From: Fulvivirga sediminis
GTDB lineage: Bacteria; Bacteroidota; Bacteroidia; Cytophagales; Cyclobacteriaceae
Length of the DNA stretch: 64,000 nucleotides
NCBI RefSeq assembly: GCF_016757215.1
Contig: NZ_JAESIY010000005.1
Span: 310,001 to 374,000 of the forward strand
Direction of reading: 5' to 3'
Part shown: in pieces, positions 45,000-51,767 of the stretch
Numbering within the stretch: the first letter of the stretch is position 1
Layout: every line of letters begins with the position of its first letter
The notes under the pieces: model-generated
What the model was told of the DNA's origin: nothing
The model's input: the letters and a program-made list of their open reading frames with translations, nothing else
The model's database searches: none
Translations under genes and position numbers: made by a program

Positions 45000-45629
45000 A
45001 TGAAGAAGTGTAGAGACTACTATTTTATTGTTATTCTGTTGTTGTTTACTGGCTGTACGGAATCAGTAAGGGAAAATGATATTTATGAGTCTAGCATTGA
45101 ACAAAAGGCATTTAATTTTTTTATAGATAGCTTATATTTACATAGAAATATTTTTCCTGATGAATTAAAGAATGAACAAAATATGGGAGAATTATTGTTG
45201 CCAAACTCAATAGAAATAGATTCGGGACTTTATCTAAAGAATGGATTTTTAGGAGGATTTAAAATGTATGTCGATTCTGTTGTGGAAGAAAGAACCCAGC
45301 CTTTTTTGGGTAGCGTTGATTTAATTTATATGTTTTTTGATAGTATAAAAAGAGAATCAAAAGTGCTTGAAAAAAATTATAGAAAAATTAATGATAAAGA
45401 AGTAAAGATTCTCAAGTTACCTGAGAATGTAACGTATTCAAATCAAAAAGAATTACCGAAAGATACAATTAATTTATTGGTACAAGTTAGAAGACATCTA
45501 TCAGGGTATAATGATAAGGACTATGTTCAAATAAGTATTAGTAAATACTATCACCCGATGTTTGAGACATATGATTTATATTTCCTATTTAACCCAAAAG
45601 GTGAACTTATTAGTTGGTTTGTAAATTAA
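45000..45629 (+). CDS. Lipoprotein, candidate immunity protein of cassette 3
   Basis: 209 aa. Lipobox ILLLFTGCTES (Cys about 19). The rest is charged, with FNFFIDSLYLHRNIFPDE and a C-terminal YYHPMFETYDLYFLFNPKG. No family recognised. It follows the cassette 3 tip by one base and is followed by palindrome copy C, so it is the last gene of its cassette. The immunity role is inferred from this consistent position. Confidence 0.68.
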   Translation: MKKCRDYYFIVILLLFTGCTESVRENDIYESSIEQKAFNFFIDSLYLHRNIFPDELKNEQNMGELLLPNSIEIDSGLYLKNGFLGGFKMYVDSVVEERTQPFLGSVDLIYMFFDSIKRESKVLEKNYRKINDKEVKILKLPENVTYSNQKELPKDTINLLVQVRRHLSGYNDKDYVQISISKYYHPMFETYDLYFLFNPKGELISWFVN

Positions 45630-45660
45630 TTTTCAACTGTTCATACTAGCTTCTTCGTTG

Positions 45661-45681
45661 CCGCCATGCTTCGCATGGTGG
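45661..45681. repeat. Boundary palindrome, copy C
   Basis: Same 21-bp palindrome with loop TTC instead of TTT. Here it lacks the rest of the boundary block and stands between the cassette 3 immunity gene and terminator block T2. Confidence 0.85.
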
Positions 45682-45705
45682 TTATGCAGGCCTCTTTTAG
45701 TGATC

Positions 45706-46046
45706 GTTATCAACGAGTTCTTTAATAATTCACGAAATTAATGGAATAATAAAGAGCTTGGGTAAGTCCCAGGCTTTTAAGTTTTAAGAGGAATAAGCTT
45801 TTCTGATTTAGAATCCCTAAGAAATGCATCCAGCACTTTAAATATATGATTCTTTTCGCTATCCGGTAATCATTGGACTGATCAGCTTTACATGTCGATT
45901 GGTGTAGATGGCTTTTCAAGAAATGTAGCTATGATGTCTCCAAGCAAACTGAATGCTATGTATGGCCTAAGTGGAATGAATGACCAGCAAAGAGCCAGTT
46001 TTGCAAGTCAATTAGGTAGTACTGACCGTGCTGACATAGAAGAAGT
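45706..46046 (+). repeat. 341-bp repeat: terminator block T2 plus start of cassette 4
   Basis: Aligns base for base in length with 47071-47411. It contains GTTATCAACGAG, the hairpin AGCTTGGG-taag-TCCCAGGCT (about 45755-45775), a relic frame ISFSDLESLRNASSTLNI ending in TGA, and the first ~50 codons of the ORF at 45892. Confidence 0.88.
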
Positions 46047-46695
46047 AACAGGCTGGAAATTTCATGATAGATATACCCATGATGGATATGGTACCAGTAT
46101 TCCTTTTATAGCCGTTACTCAAGATGGATCCTGGAAGGGAAATATGTCTATTGATTTTTATCAGAATTCAAACGGAAAGGGTATTCAAGCTCTTTCGGCG
46201 GGATTTCGATGGGATTTGACATCTGATGATCTGTCTTATATAGTCGCAGCGGCAGGCCTTGTTCAGGCTGGTATTACACCAACCTATGTTGATGCTGCTC
46301 TACGCGCCAAGGGTTCTGGAGGGGGAAGTAAGATACCTTTATATCTCAAAAAAAGTATATTTTCAAAGCCAAATAGTTTTAACAATAATTTAATAAAGAT
46401 AGGTGCTGCAAATGGGGATGATATAATACATCAAGCAAAAGTATTGAAAAATGCCGCTCCTTATCCAGCTGCTCTTTCTGCAAGCCTGACTATATATGAT
46501 ATTGCTCAGGATAGGAGTATAACGGCAGGAGATATTTTTCAAGGGTTAAATACCACTGCTCAATTAATTTTTCCTGCTTATGGTGTTATTTATGGTGCAG
46601 TTGACTTAGGAACAGCCTTTATTACAGGAACAAGTTTAACTGCTCATACAAAAAATTGGATTGATTCTAAAGTTACTACGAGCTATGATTTTTAA
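45892..46695 (+). CDS. Orphan RHS tip cassette 4, hydrophobic tip (possible membrane-active toxin)
   Basis: 267 aa from the ATG at 45892. The linker is of a second type, VDGFSRNVAMMSPSKLNAMYG and LSGMNDQQRASFASQL, sharing the RN-x-AMMS core with the main linker. The tip follows TGWKFHDRYTHDGYG and contains hydrophobic stretches LSYIVAAAGLVQAGI and a long AALSASLTIYDIAQD ... TTAQLIFPAYGVIYGAVDLG region that could insert in membranes. The next gene encodes a four-helix membrane protein, which fits an immunity protein against a membrane-active toxin. No family recognised. Confidence 0.75.
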   Translation: MSIGVDGFSRNVAMMSPSKLNAMYGLSGMNDQQRASFASQLGSTDRADIEEVTGWKFHDRYTHDGYGTSIPFIAVTQDGSWKGNMSIDFYQNSNGKGIQALSAGFRWDLTSDDLSYIVAAAGLVQAGITPTYVDAALRAKGSGGGSKIPLYLKKSIFSKPNSFNNNLIKIGAANGDDIIHQAKVLKNAAPYPAALSASLTIYDIAQDRSITAGDIFQGLNTTAQLIFPAYGVIYGAVDLGTAFITGTSLTAHTKNWIDSKVTTSYDF

Positions 46696-46698
46696 GAA

Positions 46699-47055
46699 AT
46701 GAATGTTTTTAATTATTTATTTTGGAGAAGTTTGAACCTTCGTATATATGATCCTGTCATAGGAGCAAAATTCATCTTGGTTATAGTTCAAGAGATAATA
46801 CTATTTCTGATAGTTAAAGTATATATACTAATATCCTTTGGTGATGAATATTACCTCACTTTATTTCAGAATGGTGAATTGAGATATGTTCTTTTCATTG
46901 GAATACCTATTCTGGGAATAATTAATAATATATATTATTCTGAAAATAAAATAGAAAGTATTCGAAAGTCTTACGAAGGAAAAAGGAATAGATCAAAAGA
47001 TTTATTAACTATTTTAATCATATTGGCTTTAATAGGCACATTAATATTAATATAA
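46699..47055 (+). CDS. Four-helix membrane protein, candidate immunity protein of cassette 4
   Basis: 118 aa with hydrophobic helices near 22-47 (FILVIVQEIILFLIVKVYIL), 65-80 (VLFIGIPILGIINNIYY) and 100-118 (LLTILIILALIGTLILI); the first long one may be two. It starts 3 bp after the cassette 4 tip and is followed by terminator block T3. Small polytopic immunity proteins usually protect against pore-forming or membrane-targeting toxins, so it supports that reading for cassette 4. Inference by position. Confidence 0.65.
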   Translation: MNVFNYLFWRSLNLRIYDPVIGAKFILVIVQEIILFLIVKVYILISFGDEYYLTLFQNGELRYVLFIGIPILGIINNIYYSENKIESIRKSYEGKRNRSKDLLTILIILALIGTLILI

Positions 47056-47070
47056 CCTCCGTTAGCGCTC

Positions 47071-47411
47071 GTTATCAACGATTGCTTTAGTAGTTCATAA
47101 ACTCAAAAGAATAATAAAAGGCCTGGGCAAGATCCGGGCTTTTAAGTTTTAAGAGGCATAAGCTTTTCTGATTTATAATCCCTAAGAAATGCATCCAGCA
47201 CTTTAAATACATGATTCTTTTCGCTATCCGGTAATCATTGGACTGATCAGCTTTACATGTCGATTAGTGTAGATGGCTTTTCAAGAAATGTAGCTATACT
47301 GTCGGCAAGCAAACTGAAAGCTATGTATGGCCTAAGTGGAATGAATGACCAGCAAAAGGCTAATATAGCAAGACAAATGGGTAGTTCTTCCCGTGCAGAT
47401 ATTGAAGAACT
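47071..47411 (+). repeat. 341-bp repeat: terminator block T3 plus start of cassette 5
   Basis: Second copy of the 45706-46046 unit, with hairpin GCCTGGGC-aaga-TCCGGGCT near 47121-47140 and the same in-frame TGA upstream of the ATG at 47257. Confidence 0.88.
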
Positions 47412-48180
47412 CCCACTCCGTTCCCGCCATGCTTTGCATGGTGGAGTAGCCGGCGTACAAAGGAATGCGGCCATGATGAGTACTAGAGGTTTTAATAATT
47501 TATACGGAGTAACTAACAATAATAGGTTCAATTTTGCCAATAAGTTAGCTCAAAAGCCTACGGCTTCCGACAGAGATAAAATAAGCACAGCGCTGGGTGG
47601 TCAATTAGGAAGAGATGGCACTTTTTATCAATTTGTGAGTACTGCACATTATAGTACCCAAGGTAATATGTGGGGTGCAGGGTATGTAACTGAACAGCAT
47701 ATTAATTTAGAAACAGCAGTAGGTAGTGGAATTATTTACCATGAAGGAGTTTTTACATTAAGCGATGCTAATGGCTATTGGAGTCAGAACGGGATAGAAG
47801 AAGTCCATATAGATGCAGGATTAGTCGATTTAAGTCATATTGATTTAAATATTTTTGAAATAAGAGGAACTGATAGGGTTCTTGTTCCAACTTTATTAGG
47901 TAGTAGAGATGGAATGGTTCATGGAAGAATTTGGATAAGAAATGAAGGAAACGGGATGGTCACCATTGAGTCTGGACTTTATGATTTTAACACCGGAGCT
48001 CCCGAAAATCCATGGATTGGAGAAAGAAGTACTTTTTGGCGAAATGTATTTACTGAAATTGGAAATTGGCATGCGGGAGATGGCACACCTTATATGATAA
48101 TTTATGATGGTTTTGGGAACCTAAACTACAATCGTGGATCCAAGGTAACAAATCACTATTTGAAAACAGGAGGCTATTAA
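47257..48180 (+). CDS. Chimeric orphan RHS tip cassette 5 (two linkers, in-frame palindrome)
   Basis: 307 aa. Residues 1-51 are the cassette 4-type linker (VDGFSRNVAILSASKLKAMYG). Residues 52-63 (LPLRSRHALHGG) are translated from boundary palindrome copy D. Residues 66-160 are the cassette 1-type linker (GVQRNAAMMSTRGFNNLYG). The tip follows (about 161-307: VFTLSDANGYWSQNGIEEVH, HGRIWIRNEGNGMVTIESG, GNWHAGDGTPYMIIYDGFG). No toxin family recognised. The frame is open throughout, so a joined gene has survived a recombination event exactly at the palindrome. The next lipoprotein begins directly after the stop. Confidence 0.82.
   Translation: MSISVDGFSRNVAILSASKLKAMYGLSGMNDQQKANIARQMGSSSRADIEELPLRSRHALHGGVAGVQRNAAMMSTRGFNNLYGVTNNNRFNFANKLAQKPTASDRDKISTALGGQLGRDGTFYQFVSTAHYSTQGNMWGAGYVTEQHINLETAVGSGIIYHEGVFTLSDANGYWSQNGIEEVHIDAGLVDLSHIDLNIFEIRGTDRVLVPTLLGSRDGMVHGRIWIRNEGNGMVTIESGLYDFNTGAPENPWIGERSTFWRNVFTEIGNWHAGDGTPYMIIYDGFGNLNYNRGSKVTNHYLKTGGY
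47424..47444. repeat. Boundary palindrome, copy D (inside cassette 5 ORF)
   Basis: Identical 21-bp palindrome preceded by CTCCGTTC as in copies B and E, but followed by GAGTAGCCGGCGTACAA, so the usual spacer and first part of the linker are deleted. It is read in frame as RHALHGG. Confidence 0.9.
47452..47730 (+). repeat. Second linker repeat, copy in cassette 5
   Basis: 279 bp, five mismatches to 41968-42246. Here the TTA (Leu) codon is intact and the frame continues into the cassette 5 tip. Confidence 0.93.
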
Positions 48181-48810
48181 ATGAGAGGTTATCCATATTT
48201 ATTTTTTTTACTTATCTTATTAATAGGCATATCATGTGGTGGCGGTGTAGATAATTATGAAGAAGTCGGAGGGGGGTATACATATTGTCGTGATGGGGAA
48301 ACAGCTTATTTAAGGTCAGATACTCCATTTAAGCAAAGTATTAGTTCTAAGATCATAGATATTAAATTTAATGATGAATTTGTTATTCTAAGCCAGAATC
48401 CAGCTATGGAAGCACATTCAAAGGATTTTTCTTCAGATTTATCTTATATTGTTTCCAAATATTTTTCAAAGGAAACTAATTTGGATTCTCTAGAGGTCGT
48501 GACAGACGTTTTTTATGAAAATGACAATGTTGATTTAGTCAGCTTAAGAAATTGCTTTTTGAAAAAAGGATTTACTTTTAACAACAGTGTTTCAGATAAA
48601 ATTATTAGCAAAAATATAGCTGATAGCATACTAAGAAATGATCCTTATTTCATTGATCTTTTCTCTAGGGAATTAAACTTTTGGATAATTCATCACAAAA
48701 ATAAGGATAGATCTATTGTTTTTGGTCCTTATTCAAGATCTCAATATTATATGAAACGAAAAAAACTTAATATTCCTAATGACTTAGTTTTGGAGATAGA
48801 AAAAGATTAA
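48181..48810 (+). CDS. Lipoprotein, candidate immunity protein of cassette 5
   Basis: 209 aa. Lipobox LIGISCGGGVDN (Cys about 20). The mature part is mixed alpha/beta with SKIIDIKFNDEFVILSQNP and a C-terminal INFWIIHHKNKDRS-like stretch followed by FGPYSRSQYYMKRKK. It starts immediately after the cassette 5 stop codon (no gap). Boundary block copy E follows. Family unknown; immunity role inferred from position, as for the other cassettes. Confidence 0.68.
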   Translation: MRGYPYLFFLLILLIGISCGGGVDNYEEVGGGYTYCRDGETAYLRSDTPFKQSISSKIIDIKFNDEFVILSQNPAMEAHSKDFSSDLSYIVSKYFSKETNLDSLEVVTDVFYENDNVDLVSLRNCFLKKGFTFNNSVSDKIISKNIADSILRNDPYFIDLFSRELNFWIIHHKNKDRSIVFGPYSRSQYYMKRKKLNIPNDLVLEIEKD

Positions 48811-48920
48811 AAAGATTAATCCTACGCTAGTCGTGCTTCTAGCTCGGCTTTAAGTTCTCAAAATAGAAATAAGTTTGATGTGGGCTGGTCACTGGGTGGA
48901 CCTGCTATCTTTGACTGGAC

Positions 48921-49050
48921 CTCCGTTCCCGCCATGCTTTGCATGGTGAAGCTACAGATTTCACCTGTTCGTAAACATACCCACTTAGCGGTGGGCTCGC
49001 TATTTTCAACGCGTACCTGCTCGGCTATACGTTCAATGGCACGTCTGTGA
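48921..49050 (+). repeat. Cassette boundary block, copy E (palindrome at 48929-48949)
   Basis: Same arrangement as copy B: palindrome (last base changed), AGCTACAGATTTCACCTG, TAA in frame, CCCAC-ttagcg-GTGGG hairpin, GGCTATACGTTCAATGGCAC. It precedes the decayed cassette 6. Confidence 0.88.
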
Positions 49051-49300
49051 GTGGGCATCGGGCTGGTCATTGGGCCAAGGCCGGCGCGGTGGGCTTTGCA
49101 AAACGCGGCTATGCCATCATAAAGGTCATTAGATGCTATCTATCATGTAAGTAGCATGAATGATTAGCAAAAGGTAGGTTTAGCATATAAATTCGCTAAC
49201 CATCAACTCTTGGCCATTAAAGATGCTACTGTATGGAAATTTCATAATGGATAGGCCACTTTAAGTTTAGAAAAATAGAAATAGATACGGCTGAAAAAAA
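49040..49300 (+). pseudogene. Decayed orphan cassette 6
   Basis: After boundary block E the linker starts recognisably (GTSVSGHRAGHWAKAGAVG) but then loses frame. Scattered DNA matches to the cassette 4/5 linker remain: a TGAATGATTAGCAAAAGG stretch resembling the codons for MNDQQKA, and TGTATGGAAATTTCATAATGG resembling those for TGWKFHD. Stops interrupt all frames, and no tip or immunity gene follows. It is the last relic before the right flanking repeat. Confidence 0.7.
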
Positions 49301-49314
49301 GGGGGATTTGATCC

Positions 49315-49457
49315 AAGAAAAAGCAGCTCAGGAAGGAATCATACTCGGCAATGGCTATGGAACCAACAAAGTTGACTCCTTTAGAATAGCTAACTTCCCA
49401 GCAATAAAAAAGGACGAAGTAAAAACACTGAAGAAGTTTTTAAGGAAGAATCTTTAA
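49315..49457 (+). repeat. Right flanking direct repeat of the RHS island (aminotransferase 3' fragment)
   Basis: 143 bp, three mismatches to 30529-30671, with the reading frame and stop of the aminotransferase preserved. A degraded extension (GGGGATTTGATCC) may continue the match a little to the left. Just past the stop both sites share TTCTTCCTT. The stop abuts the 3' end of the BNR-repeat gene. Confidence 0.92.
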
Positions 49458-50681
49458 CTACTTCTTCCTTTTCCCTGAAGGAATTTTCAACTCTGGCACA
49501 AGCTGCTTTTGGGTGATCATTGAAGTAATCAAAGTAGCTTTGCCATTGACATGCTTAGTCCATGATGCTAAAATATTACCATTGTGAGCCTTGATAGAAA
49601 GACCTGACCTAAGTGCCTGATCTATTTGAAAAGACTCACTGGTCAACTTTTTATTAACAAAACTTGCTCCACCATCTATTGAATAAGCTATAATTACATC
49701 GGTTGCATTACTTTCTTTGCTCTCTGTTTGGTAGTATAAAATATAGATCACTCCTATTTCATGATCTTGAGCCATTACAGGCATAAAATGCTGCCCGTCA
49801 CTGGCTTCATTTACCTGGCCGATAGTATTCCAATAATCTCCATTATTTCTTGACGAAATAAAATAAATATTAGTCCCCGCTGTAGGCCTCTTATCATCCC
49901 AAGTCAAATACAAACCTCCACGATACTGTGTAGAGGTCACATCCAAAATCAGTTGTGGCTCCGTCTGGTGTTCATTTAGCCCTGGCATTAATAAGGAGTC
50001 TCCTGCAAAATAATCTGCCACACTTATATCTTTATAAAGCCATGTTTTACCTTTATCATAGCTCCTGTCCATTAAGATGCCTGTTTGAGTACTCAGGTAG
50101 GCCACATACATACGATCATCAGGACTAAAGCCCAAAGCACTACCTGTAATAGTCTGCTCTTCACAAGAGACTTCTGCTATTTTGGCGATCTTACCCCATT
50201 TTTTTCCACCATTTAAATCAGAGTAATAAACGGTATTTTTACACCCATCTTCCTCAGATTTCACTACACAGGTAAATCCCAAGCTTCCATTATTAATATT
50301 ATTAACCACCTGATAATTGATCAAGCCTGAAAAGCGTTGCCTCCCCTCTTCTTCCCAGCTAGCCCCGCTATCTTTCGACTTAAAACCTACTACCTCTTCT
50401 CCTTTGGTGGCAAATGCATAAAAAACGCCTTTATTATCAGAAACTACTGTTACCCCATCAGCACTTATTCCCAAAGAAGATGTATTCCAGCTTTTACCTG
50501 AATCATCAGAATAAAACATTTCGCCAGTGGACGACGAGATAACCATATTATTCTCTTTCTTTAAACTAATGGCCACGTCTGGTTCAGATAGGTTTTTCTG
50601 CGCTGGCAGCTCTAAAGCAGGAAATTGAGCTAATGAAAAAGTAAAATAAAATGCTAATAATGAAGTTAAGATATATCTCAT
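49458..50681 (-). CDS. Secreted BNR/Asp-box repeat protein (sialidase-like fold)
   Basis: 407 aa from the ATG at 50681, which starts a signal peptide (RYILTSLLAFYFTFSLAQ); the frame is open to 50768. Asp-box repeats (S-x-D-x-G-x-x-W) are visible: FYSDDSGKSWN, FKSKDSGASWEEE, RSYDKGKTWLYKD, SSRNNGDYWN, YSIDGGASFVNK. These define a six-bladed propeller as in sialidases and exo-glycosidases, but the sialidase catalytic residues (RIP motif) are not evident, so a true sialidase is doubtful. It lies right outside the RHS island and ends against the repeat. Confidence 0.85.
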   Translation of the reverse strand: MRYILTSLLAFYFTFSLAQFPALELPAQKNLSEPDVAISLKKENNMVISSSTGEMFYSDDSGKSWNTSSLGISADGVTVVSDNKGVFYAFATKGEEVVGFKSKDSGASWEEEGRQRFSGLINYQVVNNINNGSLGFTCVVKSEEDGCKNTVYYSDLNGGKKWGKIAKIAEVSCEEQTITGSALGFSPDDRMYVAYLSTQTGILMDRSYDKGKTWLYKDISVADYFAGDSLLMPGLNEHQTEPQLILDVTSTQYRGGLYLTWDDKRPTAGTNIYFISSRNNGDYWNTIGQVNEASDGQHFMPVMAQDHEIGVIYILYYQTESKESNATDVIIAYSIDGGASFVNKKLTSESFQIDQALRSGLSIKAHNGNILASWTKHVNGKATLITSMITQKQLVPELKIPSGKRKK

Positions 50682-50772
50682 TGGGCATGAATAGTTATTA
50701 ATGCGGCATAAATATAAACAAAAACCGCTGCATCTTCCCACAAGAATAGCACAGGTATCAGCTGGCATAGCT

Positions 50773-50780
50773 TATATTTG
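50773..50780 (+). promoter_or_regulatory. Possible -7 box for the CDF exporter
   Basis: TATATTTG fits TAnnTTTG, 28 bp before the ATG at 50808. A -33 element is weak. Confidence 0.4.
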
Positions 50781-50807
50781 CTTTGTACCTTTAAAGCTGT
50801 AAAAACT

Positions 50808-51707
50808 ATGGCGCACGATCACTCACACCACCACGGACATCATCACCATCATGGTTCTGGCAATATTAAAGTAGCCTTTTTTCTCAATTTGGCTTTTACT
50901 ATTATTGAGATTATTGGAGGGATCTTCACTAACAGCATTGCCATCTTGTCGGATGCCCTGCATGATCTCGGTGACAGCCTTAGCCTGGGACTTTCATGGT
51001 ACTTCCAGAATCTATCTTCTAAAGGCCGAGATAAAACTTTCTCTTATGGTTATAGAAGATTTTCATTATTAGGAGCTATTATCAATTCTATTGTATTGTT
51101 TTCAGGGTCTGTATTTATTATTTATGAAGCCATCCCTCGTATTTTAAATCCTGAACAACCAGAAACCAAAGGCATGATAGGTCTGGCTGTGGTAGGTATT
51201 ATCATCAATGGAGCCGCAGTATTACGTCTAAAAAAAGGAAGTTCTATTAATGAAGAAGTGATATCTCTTCACCTGCTAGAAGATGTACTGGGCTGGGTAG
51301 CAGTACTCATAGGAGCGTTAATAATGCATTTTGTAGATGCTCCTGTAATTGATCCTCTCCTTTCTTTAGGCATTTCTGCTTTTATACTGTACAATGTATT
51401 TAAAAACTTAAAAAAGAGTTTCACTATTATTTTACAAGGAACACCAAGACATTTGGAGATTGACAAAATAAGAACTGAAATAGAAGCTCTAAAAGATATC
51501 AATGAAGTGCATGACTGTCACCTGTGGACTTTAGATGGAGAATATAATATCTTTAGCGCCCACCTGGTGGTAAACTCCAGCAAAAGCATAGAAGAACTGG
51601 CAGAAATCAAAAGCAAGGTTAGAAGCCTACTAAGCGAGCTCCACGTTAACCATGCTACGCTTGAATTTGAAACTACTCAAGAGCCATGTGCTCTTGAGAA
51701 TTGCTAA
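50808..51707 (+). CDS. Cation diffusion facilitator (zinc/cadmium/cobalt exporter)
   Basis: 299 aa from the ATG at 50808 (MAHDHSHHHGHHHHHG); the frame is open to 50778. The histidine-rich N-terminus binds metal. Six membrane helices follow with the CDF signature in helix 2, ILSDALHDLGDSLSLGLSW, and a second metal-site pattern in helix 5 (HLLEDVLGWVAVLIGA). The C-terminal cytoplasmic domain (INEVHDCHLWTLDGEYNIFSAHLV) is the regulatory dimerisation fold. It is a proton-coupled exporter of divalent metals, most like CzcD/ZitB. Monocistronic, with a terminator downstream. Confidence 0.94.
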   Translation: MAHDHSHHHGHHHHHGSGNIKVAFFLNLAFTIIEIIGGIFTNSIAILSDALHDLGDSLSLGLSWYFQNLSSKGRDKTFSYGYRRFSLLGAIINSIVLFSGSVFIIYEAIPRILNPEQPETKGMIGLAVVGIIINGAAVLRLKKGSSINEEVISLHLLEDVLGWVAVLIGALIMHFVDAPVIDPLLSLGISAFILYNVFKNLKKSFTIILQGTPRHLEIDKIRTEIEALKDINEVHDCHLWTLDGEYNIFSAHLVVNSSKSIEELAEIKSKVRSLLSELHVNHATLEFETTQEPCALENC

Positions 51708-51709
51708 GA

Positions 51710-51746
51710 AAAAAGCCACCTTAGAGTTTTCTGCGGTGGCCTTTTA
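51710..51746. terminator. Bidirectional terminator between the CDF gene and hslU
   Basis: AAAAAAGCCACC(TTAGAG) pairs with (CTG)CGGTGGCCTTTT, flanked by A and T runs. It lies between converging genes. Confidence 0.82.
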
Positions 51747-51767
51747 ATTAGTTTCTATAAAGTGTTT

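Noticed and set aside
41805-48949. Five palindromes as a CRISPR array or integron attC array
   Set aside because: Spacing is 1.5-2.3 kb with genes between, not 30-40-bp spacers. The copies are nearly identical and short, lacking the variable long stems and core sites of attC, and no integron integrase is present in the window.
48858-49070. Minus-strand ORFs with the wording SMAGTE across boundary blocks (also at 41740 and 44087)
   Set aside because: They are antisense readings of the repeated boundary block and linker, not conserved as complete proteins; their similarity comes from the DNA repeat.
49458-50681. BNR-repeat protein as an active sialidase
   Set aside because: Asp-boxes are clear but the arginine triad and RIP motif could not be found, so only the fold is claimed.
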